From Latrodectus hesperus (taxonomy: Eukaryota > Arthropoda > Arachnida > Araneae > Theridiidae), in NCBI GenBank assembly GCA_037975125.1, contig CM075854.1, positions 66,219,571-66,283,570 of the forward strand: a stretch of DNA of 64,000 bases, read 5' to 3'. Under the pieces are notes generated by a model. That model worked only from the letters and a program-made list of their open reading frames with translations. It did no database searches and had not been told where the DNA came from. Positions within the stretch are counted from its first letter, which is position 1, and each line of letters begins with the position of its first letter. Both the position numbers and the translations under genes were made by a program. Of the stretch, positions 1 through 13,419 are shown piece after piece.

Positions 1-3000
1 TAGATTTTGCTTGATTAAAAGGAAAATTTAATTAGAGACAAAAGGGATACTCTTAAGATAAGATTTAATTACAGAATCAATGATAACGTAGCGCTTTTCC
101 TCAATAATTATTAATCTAGTTATTGGAACTGGAATTTCTCTAATTCATCGACAATACTATGAACTAACAGACAATATATTTCTTCTAAAATTTTAGTAAT
201 ACATTTTAGTATATATTACACAGACTGATTAAAGCAAATTAATTAATAATAAATAATTTTTTCTACTTTTAATTTCCTGCTAATGGGATGCTCCACTGAA
301 TTTCCTTTACGTAATTTTACAGCAGTTTCAGTTAATCTATAGTTAATAACTGAAACTCAACTTTCCGCATTTAAATTAGTGTAATTTGGATTTCATATAC
401 TAATAATAAAGAAATGGAGTGATAAAATGCTTGATTTTAAAATACATTTAATATTCAGCTCTTTCCTGGGTAGAAATATAAATAATTCCTTATAAACCGT
501 GATGATTATTTTAAATAGATTGCACAATATCTTTTAATACATTTCCAGCCTTCTACAGTTAAGATTTACGAATCCTTTGTTCCCTCGCTTGTTTAATTTA
601 TTCAGTGTTAATTTTGAAGTAAACTGCTAACTTATCCATTCCGCTCTTAAATAAATCAGTATTATATTTTTAAGTAATCACATATTCAAATTTCAAGGTT
701 AGAGGTAAACTTAGCTAGAATTCACCGATGTGATAAGAGTAAAAAGTAATTGAAGCTCTGAAATGAACCAACTGCTGATCGATAAAATTGCCTGGGTGAA
801 ATTGTCTTATATAAACATTTGATATCCTTCTATTGGCTAAAATAAAACTAGGAAAAAATATTTAATAAAATCTTTACCAAAGTGTGAAGATTAGGACAAA
901 ATTGGATCTAGGAATATTATTTGACAGAAGCGAGAACTTCAGAGCTTATGACAGAATGAATTAAGAGACCCAAAAAGTAAACTCTATGATGACAAGAAGT
1001 CAAACAAAACAACAAATCAGAATCTTCCCCCTCCGTGAGCAAGCAAATCTGGAATCCCATAGTGGTGTCTCCCTTTTTCAATAAAGGCTAAGAGGGTACA
1101 ATAAGATGAAAAACCCCATATTTCCCTCTAAGAAGCAGCTGAAAATATTCAATTTCAAAAGCAAATAAACCAAAACTGAAAGTTTCCAAATGAATTTTTT
1201 ACACTTTAAATGTCTTACGGGAAATTTAAAAATCGTACATGAAATTTAAAAAAATTACTTTATTTAGATTATATGTATCACATTTCTGTAAGAACAGCTT
1301 TAAGTGAATAGGCTTTCTTGTATAAATTCCAAAATTTCTACCACTATTCAAAAGAAGTACTCGATGAAGCGTGAAATTTAGCAAGACATTTTCATTCCTC
1401 ATTCCTTTTTTTAGAAGGGCAAAACATTAAGATAATTTTGCATACTTTTTGCTTCGTATAAAAAAATGTGACTTTTCATTAATACGTTAGCAGCTGAAAA
1501 AAACAAAATGCTTTTCTTCCAGGAAGTGATAACTAGAAAAAATATTAATAGATACTTGAAAAATATTTTCATCATAAGAAATAAAATATCGATAAATCTA
1601 AACCATTTCCAATAATTAAATATTGAGAAATAGATCCTAAACAAGTGTGATTTTTATGTCAAGATTACAAAAATGCTATTTTCACACTCATTACTAACAT
1701 TTCTATAATAATTTCGAAATGTCTTTGATGTATTTTGTTGCTGAGTAGGATCCTAACGGAATTTTGTAAGGCAAAGGAAACTTAATCAGCATTGTTATAA
1801 CTAAATTGTTTCAGCCAAGCCTTTCAGTTAATTTAATTTTCACTTTATAGTAAATTTAATTTTACAGTTCTGAAAATTTTCCATGTAATGCAATTCTCTA
1901 TAAAAATTCTGTATTTAATAATTGATTATACACAATTATATATAAGATATATGATTGATTATACAATTATATATAAAAGAGTATTTTTTTTTAATTTAGA
2001 GCTAAGAATGAATTATTAAATATATTTCTCAGCAGTGCTCTAAAGACTTCAAAATCTAAAACACAAATTGAGGCATAAGATTTATTTTCACCAAAATTGT
2101 ATCCTTGTAAAATTAAAAACACTGAACTCTAAAATAAATGAATGTTTTTAACTATTGTAAGGCATCCTACTTGTGTCCTGAAAGTAGTGGATTCAATCAA
2201 AGGAGTCAATTGAGATGGAATATTCAATTTAGTTTTTTGAATGTATTAATATCCCTCTTTCATTGTGGTGTGAAAAGTTATTTTGCAGCTCTGTCGTTGA
2301 CCTCATCATCCTACTCGTGGCTTAAAATTTATAAGAGTTTCTCTGAGTCAAGATGTCTCATTCAGCAAATATAAATAGGAAGAAAGACATTGTAATAGTT
2401 TAATTTCATCTGTTTCACTTACGGCCTACAGTTAATCATGAAAAAGATCTATCTCACTTTATTAAGAGATGACCAAGGTTTAATTAACTATATTATACAC
2501 CTACACAAGTTTTTTTTTTTATCAGAAAGGGTTTGAATAATACTCTTATAGATTTTCAAATAAACATGATATTGGATATTTGCATAAAAAGTATATTAAA
2601 GTAATTCATTTTTAAGACATTCTTACATAAGACATTTATTAAAATAATCGACCTATTATTTAGTAGATTTTCAATGTAATTATCTTCTATCAAGTATTAA
2701 TTATAGATTCCAGTTTAAATAATTACAAAACATTCTTTCCAATTACAAATCCTGTAGTAAATGTTAAAATTTCAACTATAAAAATAATTCCTTAATGCTT
2801 TTTCATATATCAAGATTTAATTATTACAAATTCTAATTACTATTTTATCTACTTTTTATAATCATGCAAATCATGACATAAAAATTATATATGATTACAA
2901 AAATTAATAATTTATTACATATATTTTTTTATTAAAATGTTTAGAAATTAGATGTTATTACATATAACGTAAAATATTTGGAAAAATAATTTTGAATCTT

Positions 3001-5140
3001 TGTATACTATCATAATTTTTTTCAAAGAAGTTTTTACAGCAAAGAAATATTATATTAACTTAGTAAATTATTCTTCATTATATTATCAATATTTTTTCGA
3101 TAAAATTTAAATTGACATATTTATTTTTATATATATAGATATCTTTTTATTAACAGCTAAATTCATATTTTGATCATTAAATTTTTTGAAGGTCTTATCT
3201 AACTCTTTTCTCAGAATCGTTCTATCAGATTCAAATCTTGATTTTTAATTAGAACTTTTTAAAATTTATACTAGTAAAGATCAACTCTGGAAAGTGTAGG
3301 GATACTCATATTTTAAAATTGTATCATTTTTGGCACTTAAGGTGTATGCAAAACATTTTAAAGTGCTTCTTTTGTTATCCTCGTATTAAAATTCAGCTTA
3401 CGGAAATATTCTCTAAAGTCCTTGCTCCACATACTTTTCAAAAACGTATTGATACAAAACTCTTTTATCAATGGTGTTCCAACAACTTTTAAAAAGACTA
3501 ACAAATCAAAAAGAAAACAAAAACAATTGCAACATTTTTCCTATCTTATGTATTGAAACTCTTAAAATAAAATTATTAATTTCATTAATTATTTTAGTTT
3601 CTATTTTACATAGTTCTATAGATGCGGCTTGTTTCATCATTCTATCAATTTGAATGCGCACACGCGCGTTTTTAGGTAATCATATTTTAATTAAAATCAT
3701 TAAATAGTCACTTGAAATCACTAATTCAAATTTTACTTTTCATTGTTCATAGCAATCAGTGATAGTTTAAATTTTTAACTAATACAGTAAATGATTTTCT
3801 TTATTTAAACCATTGCTACTCTAATTTGATTATTGAAGAATTATTAATTATATTACCCTTACACTTAAAAACTATTAGGAAAAAAGAAATGAAAGCAAAA
3901 AAATTTTCTTGTGGCTAAACTAATTTTGGAAAACAGAAAACGGCTGTGTATAAAAACTTAAATATAAAATGTACTAATCCTAAATTATCGAATTTTTAAT
4001 CAAAAAAGAAATAAAAAAATAGATGATAAAATTATACATAACTCTCGTCAACAAATAAAAAACATAGTTGATCTGCAAGCTTCATTTCGTTGTAAAGACG
4101 TTTGAGATCTGTTGCATATTTGTGTTAAATTTCACAAAGTACTAGAAATTTTCTAAAATTAAAAGCTACAATGAATTGACTGTTTTAAAGTTTCACTTAA
4201 GTATAAAAGTATCCCTTGCGCTTTGAGAATTTTTTTTGCCTTGAATAAAATCATAATAATTATCATATAAGCTATTCAGTCTGCTTCAGTTTTGCATTGC
4301 AACTGGAACATGATTGTGATAAAAAGCCGTGAGATATTTTATTTAAGATTATTAGGAATCTTGATGAGAAACTTCTTGAGATTCATATAGATAATACTAA
4401 ACATACTTATGTCTAAAAAGTCTAAATTTATTATAAATGATAGTCTAATTGAAGCTAGTCGATACAAATAAAATTCATGTGAAACATAAGTTTGTTCATT
4501 GGTTGAAGGATATCACTCACATACCCAAAATTTCTCATAATTCATCATCTTTGGCCTAATGCTATGAAAATATTCTATCTTGGATTTTAGAGATAATATT
4601 TAATAAACTGTTTATAAACTAATAAAATAATATATCATAAATAATTGAAAAAGTTTGGCATACAACTACAAAAGTTTTTCAATTATTATTTGAGAAAATT
4701 AAAAGCACGATATTTTGTATTGAGAATTTTTACCAGAGAATTAAAATTAAATTTTAATACGTTTTTGAAAAGGTTCTTAAAATAATACATTACTTTGCTA
4801 TTTTCAAAATTTTTTATTGAATTTAAAGTATTCTAAGTACATCACAAGAAAGCATTCCTTTTTGTGACATTTTCATTTAAATTCTTATACATTGTTACGT
4901 ATATTCCATATTTGTACATTTTATTAGTAATTAATATAATTCATGTTGTACAGATTGAAAACTTTTTATACTTAGGTAAAACTTATAAATTATCGTCTTA
5001 TTTTTACTGTTTTTATAACGTGATATTATCATTTAGAAATTTTCAATGGACTCAAATTAAATTCTTTCTATAAACTTCAAACTTTTTTCATTAATTTTCT
5101 TTACATTTATGTACATCTTCTGAATGCCCAGTTAAAGTCT
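1..5140. other. AT-rich non-coding stretch, nothing recognised
   Basis: Uniformly AT-rich with frequent homopolymer A and T runs. Open frames are short (60-78 codons), lack recognisable motifs and have the base composition of their surroundings. Around 1010-1130 the GC content rises slightly, but I see no reading frame, splice pair or known repeat there. At 1924-1980 a motif of about 30 bp, including TGATTATACA, is imperfectly repeated in tandem. This could be intergenic or intronic DNA. Confidence 0.5.
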
Positions 5141-5147
5141 TCAGGCA

Positions 5148-5593
5148 TTTGAGCTAAGTCAATCTTCTACCACTGGTGCTCAGGTCTAACGACTTACAGA
5201 GGCTGCCCTTTTCCTCCATCAAGAGTCATGAAGCTTTCACATCTTGAATTGTATTCCATTAAAAGACATGCTGACAGGGAAATTTGGCTCATTCCCTCGA
5301 GTCATCCCTGGTATAAGCTGACTGTCCTGGAAGATCTGTTGCTATTGGTTGCGATAGATACGTTCAGACTACACTTTCCCGTTTCTTCAGTGGCTGCCTG
5401 AAGGGAATTACTTTCGAGACAGAACTTAAAATATATCCAAATTGTCCTAATAGATCAGTATGTCAAAATGAACTGACATCACCGACACATAACCTTGAGT
5501 GCCTGGGGTTGTCTCTTGAGGTCTTATTCAAGAATCCTACGCTTGGTTTTGATTTTCTGAAAGTGAGTGGACTCGTGGACCTCGTGTAGTATA
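5148..5593 (+). pseudogene. GC-richer island with decayed coding sequence, family unknown
   Basis: This block is clearly richer in GC than its flanks. One plus-strand frame is open from about 5148 to 5401 (first ATG at 5227) and includes HADREIWLIPSSHPWY. A second frame, offset by one reading phase, is open from about 5354 to the TAG near 5590 and includes LEVLFKNPTLGFDF and ends VSGLVDLV. The two overlap by about 45 bp. The simplest reading is one ancestral frame of about 140-150 codons broken by a single frameshift. I do not recognise a domain. It could be part of a retroelement polyprotein or a conserved dispersed repeat that only looks coding. No splice sites or promoter are evident. Confidence 0.35.
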
Positions 5594-5599
5594 TCCTAA

Positions 5600-7145
<1,546 letters not shown>

Positions 7146-7254
7146 CTTTTCAAAATAGCAAAGATAGAGTGCATTTAAATAATTATGGATTTCATTTTGG
7201 CTTGGATTGATTAGTTTGTATATATATATAGTCATTGTCTTCAACTGCTCTACA

Positions 7255-7395
7255 GTTATAATTTACACACGAAAGCTAATTTCAATGGGATTTAGCATTT
7301 AAAGTGAATGTCAAATCCCTATAAGTATCTATGCCCAAGATGGGAGTTGAAAACATGAATTAATGAAATGAGGACAAGGGAGCAGAGCTATGAAT
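7255..7395 (-). repeat. Decayed tRNA-derived SINE copy
   Basis: Read on the plus strand, the segment preserves the order of motifs seen in the better copy at 63389-63574: ACACGA..GCTAATT, then TTTAAAGTG, then ATGCCCAA.ATGGGA, then a heavily mutated tRNA-like head. Many substitutions have removed box B, so the copy is old and cannot be transcribed. No target-site duplication is visible. Confidence 0.6.
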
Positions 7396-7593
7396 ACATA
7401 ACTACTAGATTGGAAGATATGAATAGAAACAATGTTTTGAAATCTAATTTAACAGATAAGTAGTTTCCAATTTAATATCGTGAATTTATATTAATTTATA
7501 TATTTTTATCTTAATCCTTATTATGAAATTAACTTTTCAAATAAAATGTAATGTCTCATTCAGGAAATAAAAAAATTAATATGTTTCTATTGT

Positions 7594-7621
7594 GTATATA
7601 TATATAAATATATATATATAT
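7594..7621. repeat. Short (AT)n microsatellite
   Basis: TA repeat interrupted once by AA. Confidence 0.9.
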
Positions 7622-8222
7622 TAGTAGCATTATTTTTAGAATTACATTGTTTTCTTTGCAATTGAATTAAAGTTAGAACTTATTAATTTCTTTCATTCAT
7701 CATAACGATTTTAAAATGATAAGAGTTTCTGCAATTTTCCCTTGAATGAAAACTTCTTAACTTGTTGAAAACAAATTTAAAAATTAGCTATTTTAAGTGA
7801 AGGTTTATAGGGACCTTAAAACATTTCAATAAAATAAATAAATAGTTAGTAATTATCTACGCATGATACCAGTTTCTTTAACTATATTATCGCAATTAAA
7901 ATATGAATACTATCAATAACGAACGTAAAACTTTAAGTTAATTTAGGGTTTTATAAGAAATTATGATAAAACGTACATTTTAAGTAAAAAGACTTCATAT
8001 AAGTTATGTTTATAAATAATTAGAGAGAGTAACTAATAGTTAATGATCTAAATTAGCTATTGTGATTGGTTTAGCTAAATTAAGTATGTTTAATTACATG
8101 TGACTTTAATATTTAAAAATTTCATATTTATTTTAAATTAATCCTTTAAAATCATCATTTTCTTAAAATTAAAATCTCTTCAGAAAATAAAAATTTTGAT
8201 CATTCTGTGATAGATCATTCTA

Positions 8223-8432
8223 TTGAGTTGTTTGGAAAGTCATTTCGTTTTTCATGAAAATGAAAAATGTGCTGCAAATAAATATTGTATTGCACATTGC
8301 TCATTCTAGTCCACAATAGCTTTTACCATCTTTCTGGTAGTAGCACGATTTCACAGTCATAAAGTGGTTGGTTTTTACTAGCAAAAAGCTGATCCATGTA
8401 GGAAGAACGAAATTACTTTCCGAACAACCCAA
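8223..8432 (-). mobile_element. Internally deleted mariner element (MITE-like), both ends present
   Basis: The 210-bp element begins TTGAGTTGTTTGGAAAGTCA and its other end, read on the minus strand, begins TTGGGTTGTTCGGAAAGTAA. These are matching terminal inverted repeats of mariner type. TA dinucleotides lie directly outside both ends (8221-8222 and 8433-8434), the expected target duplication. Between the ends, the minus strand encodes a remnant of the transposase C-terminus, including LLPERW, which matches the LPERWQK motif of mariner transposases. The promoter, DNA-binding domain and DDD catalytic core have been deleted. It can only have moved using transposase supplied in trans. Confidence 0.85.
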
Positions 8433-8434
8433 TA

Positions 8435-10984
8435 CTAAAGATCAAGTTTTTAACTGATTTTATAGAATGTAAAGATATTGAAATACGAAAAAATTTCTGT
8501 GTTTCATTTCGTTTTTTAAATGAGTTCGAAGTAAGTATGAAAAAATTATATTAGATTTAATCATTTTAACTAGACTCATTTACGCATGCATTTTTCAAAA
8601 GAAATGTTGAACTTAGAAGAAAAAATACCTTAATTTTTCTTTTAATATATTAATTTCTCTTGTGATGTTAATTTGAGTGATATTTTCAATCATGTATTTA
8701 TCATTAAAATTTGAATTATAAAAACTGCTATTTAATTTTGTGATTTATCTTACCATTTATTTATACAATCGCTCCAAAAACAGTATTATCCGGACACAAC
8801 ATGTAATATTATTACATCAATGAGCCTGCATTTCTCCTTAAAGTTTATTAACAAAAAATTACTCTCTATATGCTATCATTAATTAATTTATTGTAAAAAT
8901 ACCATAAATATATTGATATAAATAAAATCCGCATGAAATGACAGTTCTTATATTTATCAAATCAAAATTGGGTTCATTATAATGCCGGTCTCATAAGTTA
9001 ATGCTTTTAATTAACTGCTTAACGAACGCTAATTATATATTTCTCCTTTTGGATAGATCATAGCAAACTGTAATTTATTTTTGTACTATAATAAATTTTT
9101 TCGCTGCATATTGAAAAATGTACTTTATTTGTACTACGTATTGAAAAGTTGTTTTTCTTTTGATACTGACTCATACTCATACATTGTTGCTGTTTTTACA
9201 GAATTATTTAATCATGTATTTTGAATTAGTTTGATTTTAATGCAATTATTTAAAACACTGTGTTATAAGTTTCGTATAATTTTTTTTGTAATCCTTCTTA
9301 TTAAATTGGATTCAATAGTAAGATCATGAAAGACATTGAAATTGTCAATTACATGTTTTAAAGCCAATAGGAGCGTATTTTAATGTTTATATCTCCTCGG
9401 GAAGGTATAGTTAATATACAGCTGTGATTACTTCAATTTTCATTTACTTTTAAATAATTTGATTGTATTCCGATTAAATAAATTTAATTAATCTTTTAAG
9501 GAAGGAAAAAATATATTAGTATTGCAATAATTTAAAATAATGAGTATTGTTTAATAATTAAAAAATAATATATTCATTATGTTAAAACTATTTTAATACT
9601 ATTAAAATTTTAATGAGAAATTAACTCCTACTTTTGCATATCAAGCAACTTGCGATTTGATTTCATGAATGATCTATATTAATTATTAAAACGTTAGGTA
9701 TAAATGTTTACTCATTTTATTTGATAATTGAATACTAATAAAATATCAATTACTTTCATGAAACTATTTACAATTGTATTCACTTAAAATTTAAGAAATT
9801 CTCAATATTTTTTTAAATTCCTTTTTAAAGTCGATAAATTTGTTATCAATCCCCTACAAAAATATTTTTTAGTAAATAATAAATCTTACATTTTTCAAAA
9901 AACTGAAAAATATTTTTACGAGCTTTTATTTAATGAGCTTATAAAAAAGATTTTTCTTTGCAAATATCTCTTCGTTTCAAACCTATTTATTGTTAGCAAA
10001 TTTGAATCCAAGAGGTCTTCATGACAGTAAATCAGTATAAAAGCACATACGAGAAAAGAATCATATCAGGCATATAGATTTATGTGATGATCGCAATAAA
10101 AAAAGTCTTTTCTATGAAAGAAAAAAAATTTTTTTTGCATCGAAAATTTACGATGATCGCCTCATTCGAAATCGCACTACTTTGAAGTAATCGATTTTTC
10201 TTTATTCAGTAAGGTATGTTTAAAAGCACAAGGTGAGCTTTATAAGCTCCAAACATTCGCTTATATGCAAATAATCTAATTTTCTTAGCTTGAATGCACT
10301 TCAAATACTTCCATACAACGTTCATAAGTATTCAAAGAAATTACAAAAGCACAATCATTCTATAACTTGATGCCATTATTGCGTATATCTCGGTTGTAAC
10401 AGATTTTCTTCAATTAGATTTGGTAAAAAAAATATTTATTGCGCAATGACAAAATCAACTAAAAAATTTTATAAAATTATAATAAATAAATGATAATTAT
10501 GATAAGTAAATTATAATAAATAAAATCATATTAAAATATAATAAACATTCTGGATCAATTTAGATTTTTAATTACATAAAATATTAATTCACATTTTAGT
10601 TTGGTAAATATTTTAAGTAATTTCTATCTTAACATGTTCAAACTTTTATGAAGAAAAGTATAATCTTATGGAGAATAAAAAATTATCAAAGACGTCTCTC
10701 TTTAATAAATTAATTACTTTATTTACTTATTTTTAATAAGCTTTTGTTTTTTTAAAGCTTTTAGACATGTGAGAAAAGAATTATACCATTTTATTAAAAT
10801 TTCTATCTTTAAATGAAAATAAATAGTGTTTTTTGATTATTGATTTCTTATTCACTCTCACTAATTACTTCATTGTAAAGTATCTGGCTTTTTCTTTAAA
10901 ATGTATTTACTTTAATTATGTAAATATACAAAGTCATTCGAAAATTTTTAAAGCTTTTTGGTTAATTTTACTTATAAAAATGTA
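8435..10984. other. AT-rich non-coding stretch, nothing recognised
   Basis: No frame above background, no inverted repeats and no dispersed-repeat motifs noticed. Confidence 0.5.
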
Positions 10985-11845
10985 TTGGGTTAGCAACTAA
11001 GGGATTACAAATTTTAAATAAGTTTTATTTAAATGTTTTTGTCTATGACCTTTTGTGCCATCGTTCAAACAGTGTCAGGATTCCACTTTCATGAAATTTC
11101 TGATCTTTACTATCAAAAATAGGAATTAAGTCTGGTTTGATATCATAAGCTTCATTAAAATTTTGGTATTTATGGAATTCTACATGGAATAAAATAAATG
11201 GTAGCCTAAAGGCTCAAAGTCAGGACTATATTCCGATCCGAATCCCATAATTTTCGGCTAGTGACCAAAGATGCGTGGGACTTTGTGTATTATTACGGCG
11301 GTAAACGACACCCTTACGATTTGCTACTTCTTGACGCTTTGTTTGAATTTAATCGCAAATTTTGGCGAATTATTGAACTTGCATGTTTAAATTAATCGTT
11401 TGATTCTTTCGGGGAAGTTCAAAGTGCTGAATTTACTTTACAATCTCTCAAACAGACACAATGATCTGTTTTTGGTGAATCTGTGCTTTTGATGTCATCT
11501 GGACTGGTTCCTCTTGCATCATCCACGATATCTTCCGATTAATGTTGTCACTAAATTTTCACTTTTTGACGCCAATAATTAATCTTTTCAGAAATGAATC
11601 AATTTTGTTGCTTTCCAGATAAGAATCACAAATGATAATGTGTACCTTAAAAAATTTTTCTTAAGCTAGTGAGACATCTAAAGATGGAGTTTCTTGATAT
11701 AATCAAGATTTTTTAATTTTTTCCATACATGTATGCGATACATTGAGTTTTTCTGAAGTATCATGTATTCTGCCATGACAATATGAATCAGTAAGGGCTT
11801 TGATAAGAGTCTCATCGACTGTAATTGGACGTTCAGATCACTTAG
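10985..11845 (-). pseudogene. Mariner transposase pseudogene with 3' terminal repeat
   Basis: The right end of the element in coding direction (low coordinate) is a mariner terminal repeat, TTGGGTTAGCAACTAAGGGA, preceded by TA at 10983-10984. On the minus strand, broken frames between about 11845 and 11040 follow the mariner transposase order. They start with a helix-turn-helix linker read as VDETLIKALTDS (near 11835-11800), followed by ICDS.LES and FLKRLIIG. Next come a segment around the second catalytic Asp, the motif YSPDFEPLGYHLF and the C-terminal FERWHK. The family's QDN at the second Asp reads RNN, and the third Asp (usually SDYH) reads LGYH, so the DD34D triad is gone. There are several stops and frame changes. 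The N-terminal third and the other terminal repeat are not found, so the element is truncated at its 5' end. Confidence 0.82.
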
Positions 11846-12293
11846 CATTTTAAACAAATGTGTAATGTGTAAGAATGACAAAATATTCAGTAATATAGAA
11901 ATGATAAATTATTTTGCTTGTTTTCTGCTAAAAGAAATGAAATTTTCAGATTAATAACTATAAAGTTAGTTTTGCTTACGTTCTTGTAACTTTTGCATTA
12001 ACACGTTATAAAGTGCACCTTTTCTAAATTAATGTGAGTATCGCAAGCACATAAGGAGTATTAATTTAAGTAAATAATATTCAAGATTAATACGTTAAAA
12101 GTAAATGTGATGATTGTCAATAAATTATGATTTATTATGTTCTATATAATACTATTTTTAATTGATTTCATACTCGTATAAATGAACGGAGGAAGCTAAA
12201 TTGCAACTACAACTGCGCATTTAGTATGTGTTTAAAAAACCATTCTAAATATAATGATTTAATAATAACTTACTTCGACTGTAACAATGTTTC

Positions 12294-13418
12294 ACCGAAG
12301 AATTTGCGCATATTTCGAGCAAATGCCAGGGTTTGAAATAGTTGGTAGAATCCAATTTATAGATACTGGTTGGACGAATCCACAAATTGCTCAACAGCTG
12401 GATAGAAGTGATGCGGTAATCAGACGATGTTAACAAGCGTGGGAGAACAACGGCAGATATCAGTGTCAGAACGGTAGATTGACTGAGGGCCACTACAGAA
12501 CGGGAAGGCAAAGCAATTGTAATAGCCAGAGCATCGAATTTATCGTTATCAACTATCCACCATGTAATCTGCACTCATGTGTTCAGCATGAACTTCCACA
12601 AAAACTGAGAAATTTATGCTCACACTGACCATTCCCTGATTATTTCTCATGCTCGTACATTATCAAGTCCGATAACAATACGGCCGATCTCGATAAATTA
12701 AAAATTGCACTGGTTAGGGGCGTACAGTCTTTAGAAATCAGTCCCGTTTCGAACTGTTTCCTGATGGATTCCACAGGCTTATTGTGAGACTCTGAGGCAG
12801 CGTGGAGATTCTGCCCTGACTATCGCATGCCCCACAGACCCACTACAGCGCGTTATGGTTTGCGGTGGCATCTTATTTGAAAGCTGGGCCACTTTGGCGG
12901 GCATGTTTAGACCAATGAGAATATCGTCAGCACTATGTCGATGACATTCTACGACTAGTTGTGTTACCATTTATTTTACTATTCGCAGGGCTAACTTTTC
13001 AAAACGATAATGCCCTCCAGCACACAATACGTTTTACTATGAATTGTCTTCAATTTTGCCTTCGTTTTTCCTGACTGTGTTGTCTGATCCTCTCCCACAC
13101 AGCACATTTTGGACATTGCATAAAAGCAGTTGCAACCATCCCAGAATGTTGATGATTTAAGCCAACAGTTAGATACAAATTGCTACAACATTCCGCAAGA
13201 TATGATCCTGACACTTTATCAGTCCATGCTAAGTTGGCCGGTAGCTTACGCCGAGTCCAGAGATGGACTCTTAATGTTCAAAAATTAACCGTTGATTGAC
13301 ATACAAACCAAATGTCTTTTTGTAACAATCTTCATATCTACAAATTACTATCGCAATCGAACAATTCCACACGATGCAACGTTTTTTTCTCTCTCTCTCT
13401 CTCTCATTACAGAGTGTA
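12294..13418 (+). pseudogene. Tc1-like transposase pseudogene and transposon remnant
   Basis: Plus-strand frames match arthropod Tc1 transposases in order. The N-terminal paired-like DNA-binding domain spans about 12298-12470 and includes GWTNPQIAQQLDRSD and IRRC, followed by a stop where the family has Trp. A weakly preserved middle follows, then SRFELFPDG around 12745, VDDILRLVVLPF around 12940 and QNDNALQHT around 13005. The first catalytic Asp-Glu of the usual SDESRF reads Asn-Gln. The second Asp is kept, and the third (Glu of SPIE) is not recognisable. After the coding part comes a tail with a (CT)n run at 13389-13405 that ends ACAGAGTGTA near 13418, like a Tc1-type right terminus. I do not find the left terminal repeat. 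The copy is inactive. The adjacent minus-strand mariner is an independent insertion. Confidence 0.82.
13389..13405. repeat. (CT)n microsatellite inside Tc1 remnant
   Basis: Eight to nine CT units in the 3' untranslated end of the Tc1-like copy. Confidence 0.9.
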
Positions 13419-13419
13419 T

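Noticed and set aside
2138..2374. 78-codon plus-strand frame
   Set aside because: No motif, no promoter or splice context, and AT-rich codon content like the surroundings.
12245..12970. Minus-strand frames of 109 and 63 codons
   Set aside because: They are antisense shadows of the plus-strand Tc1 transposase remnant.
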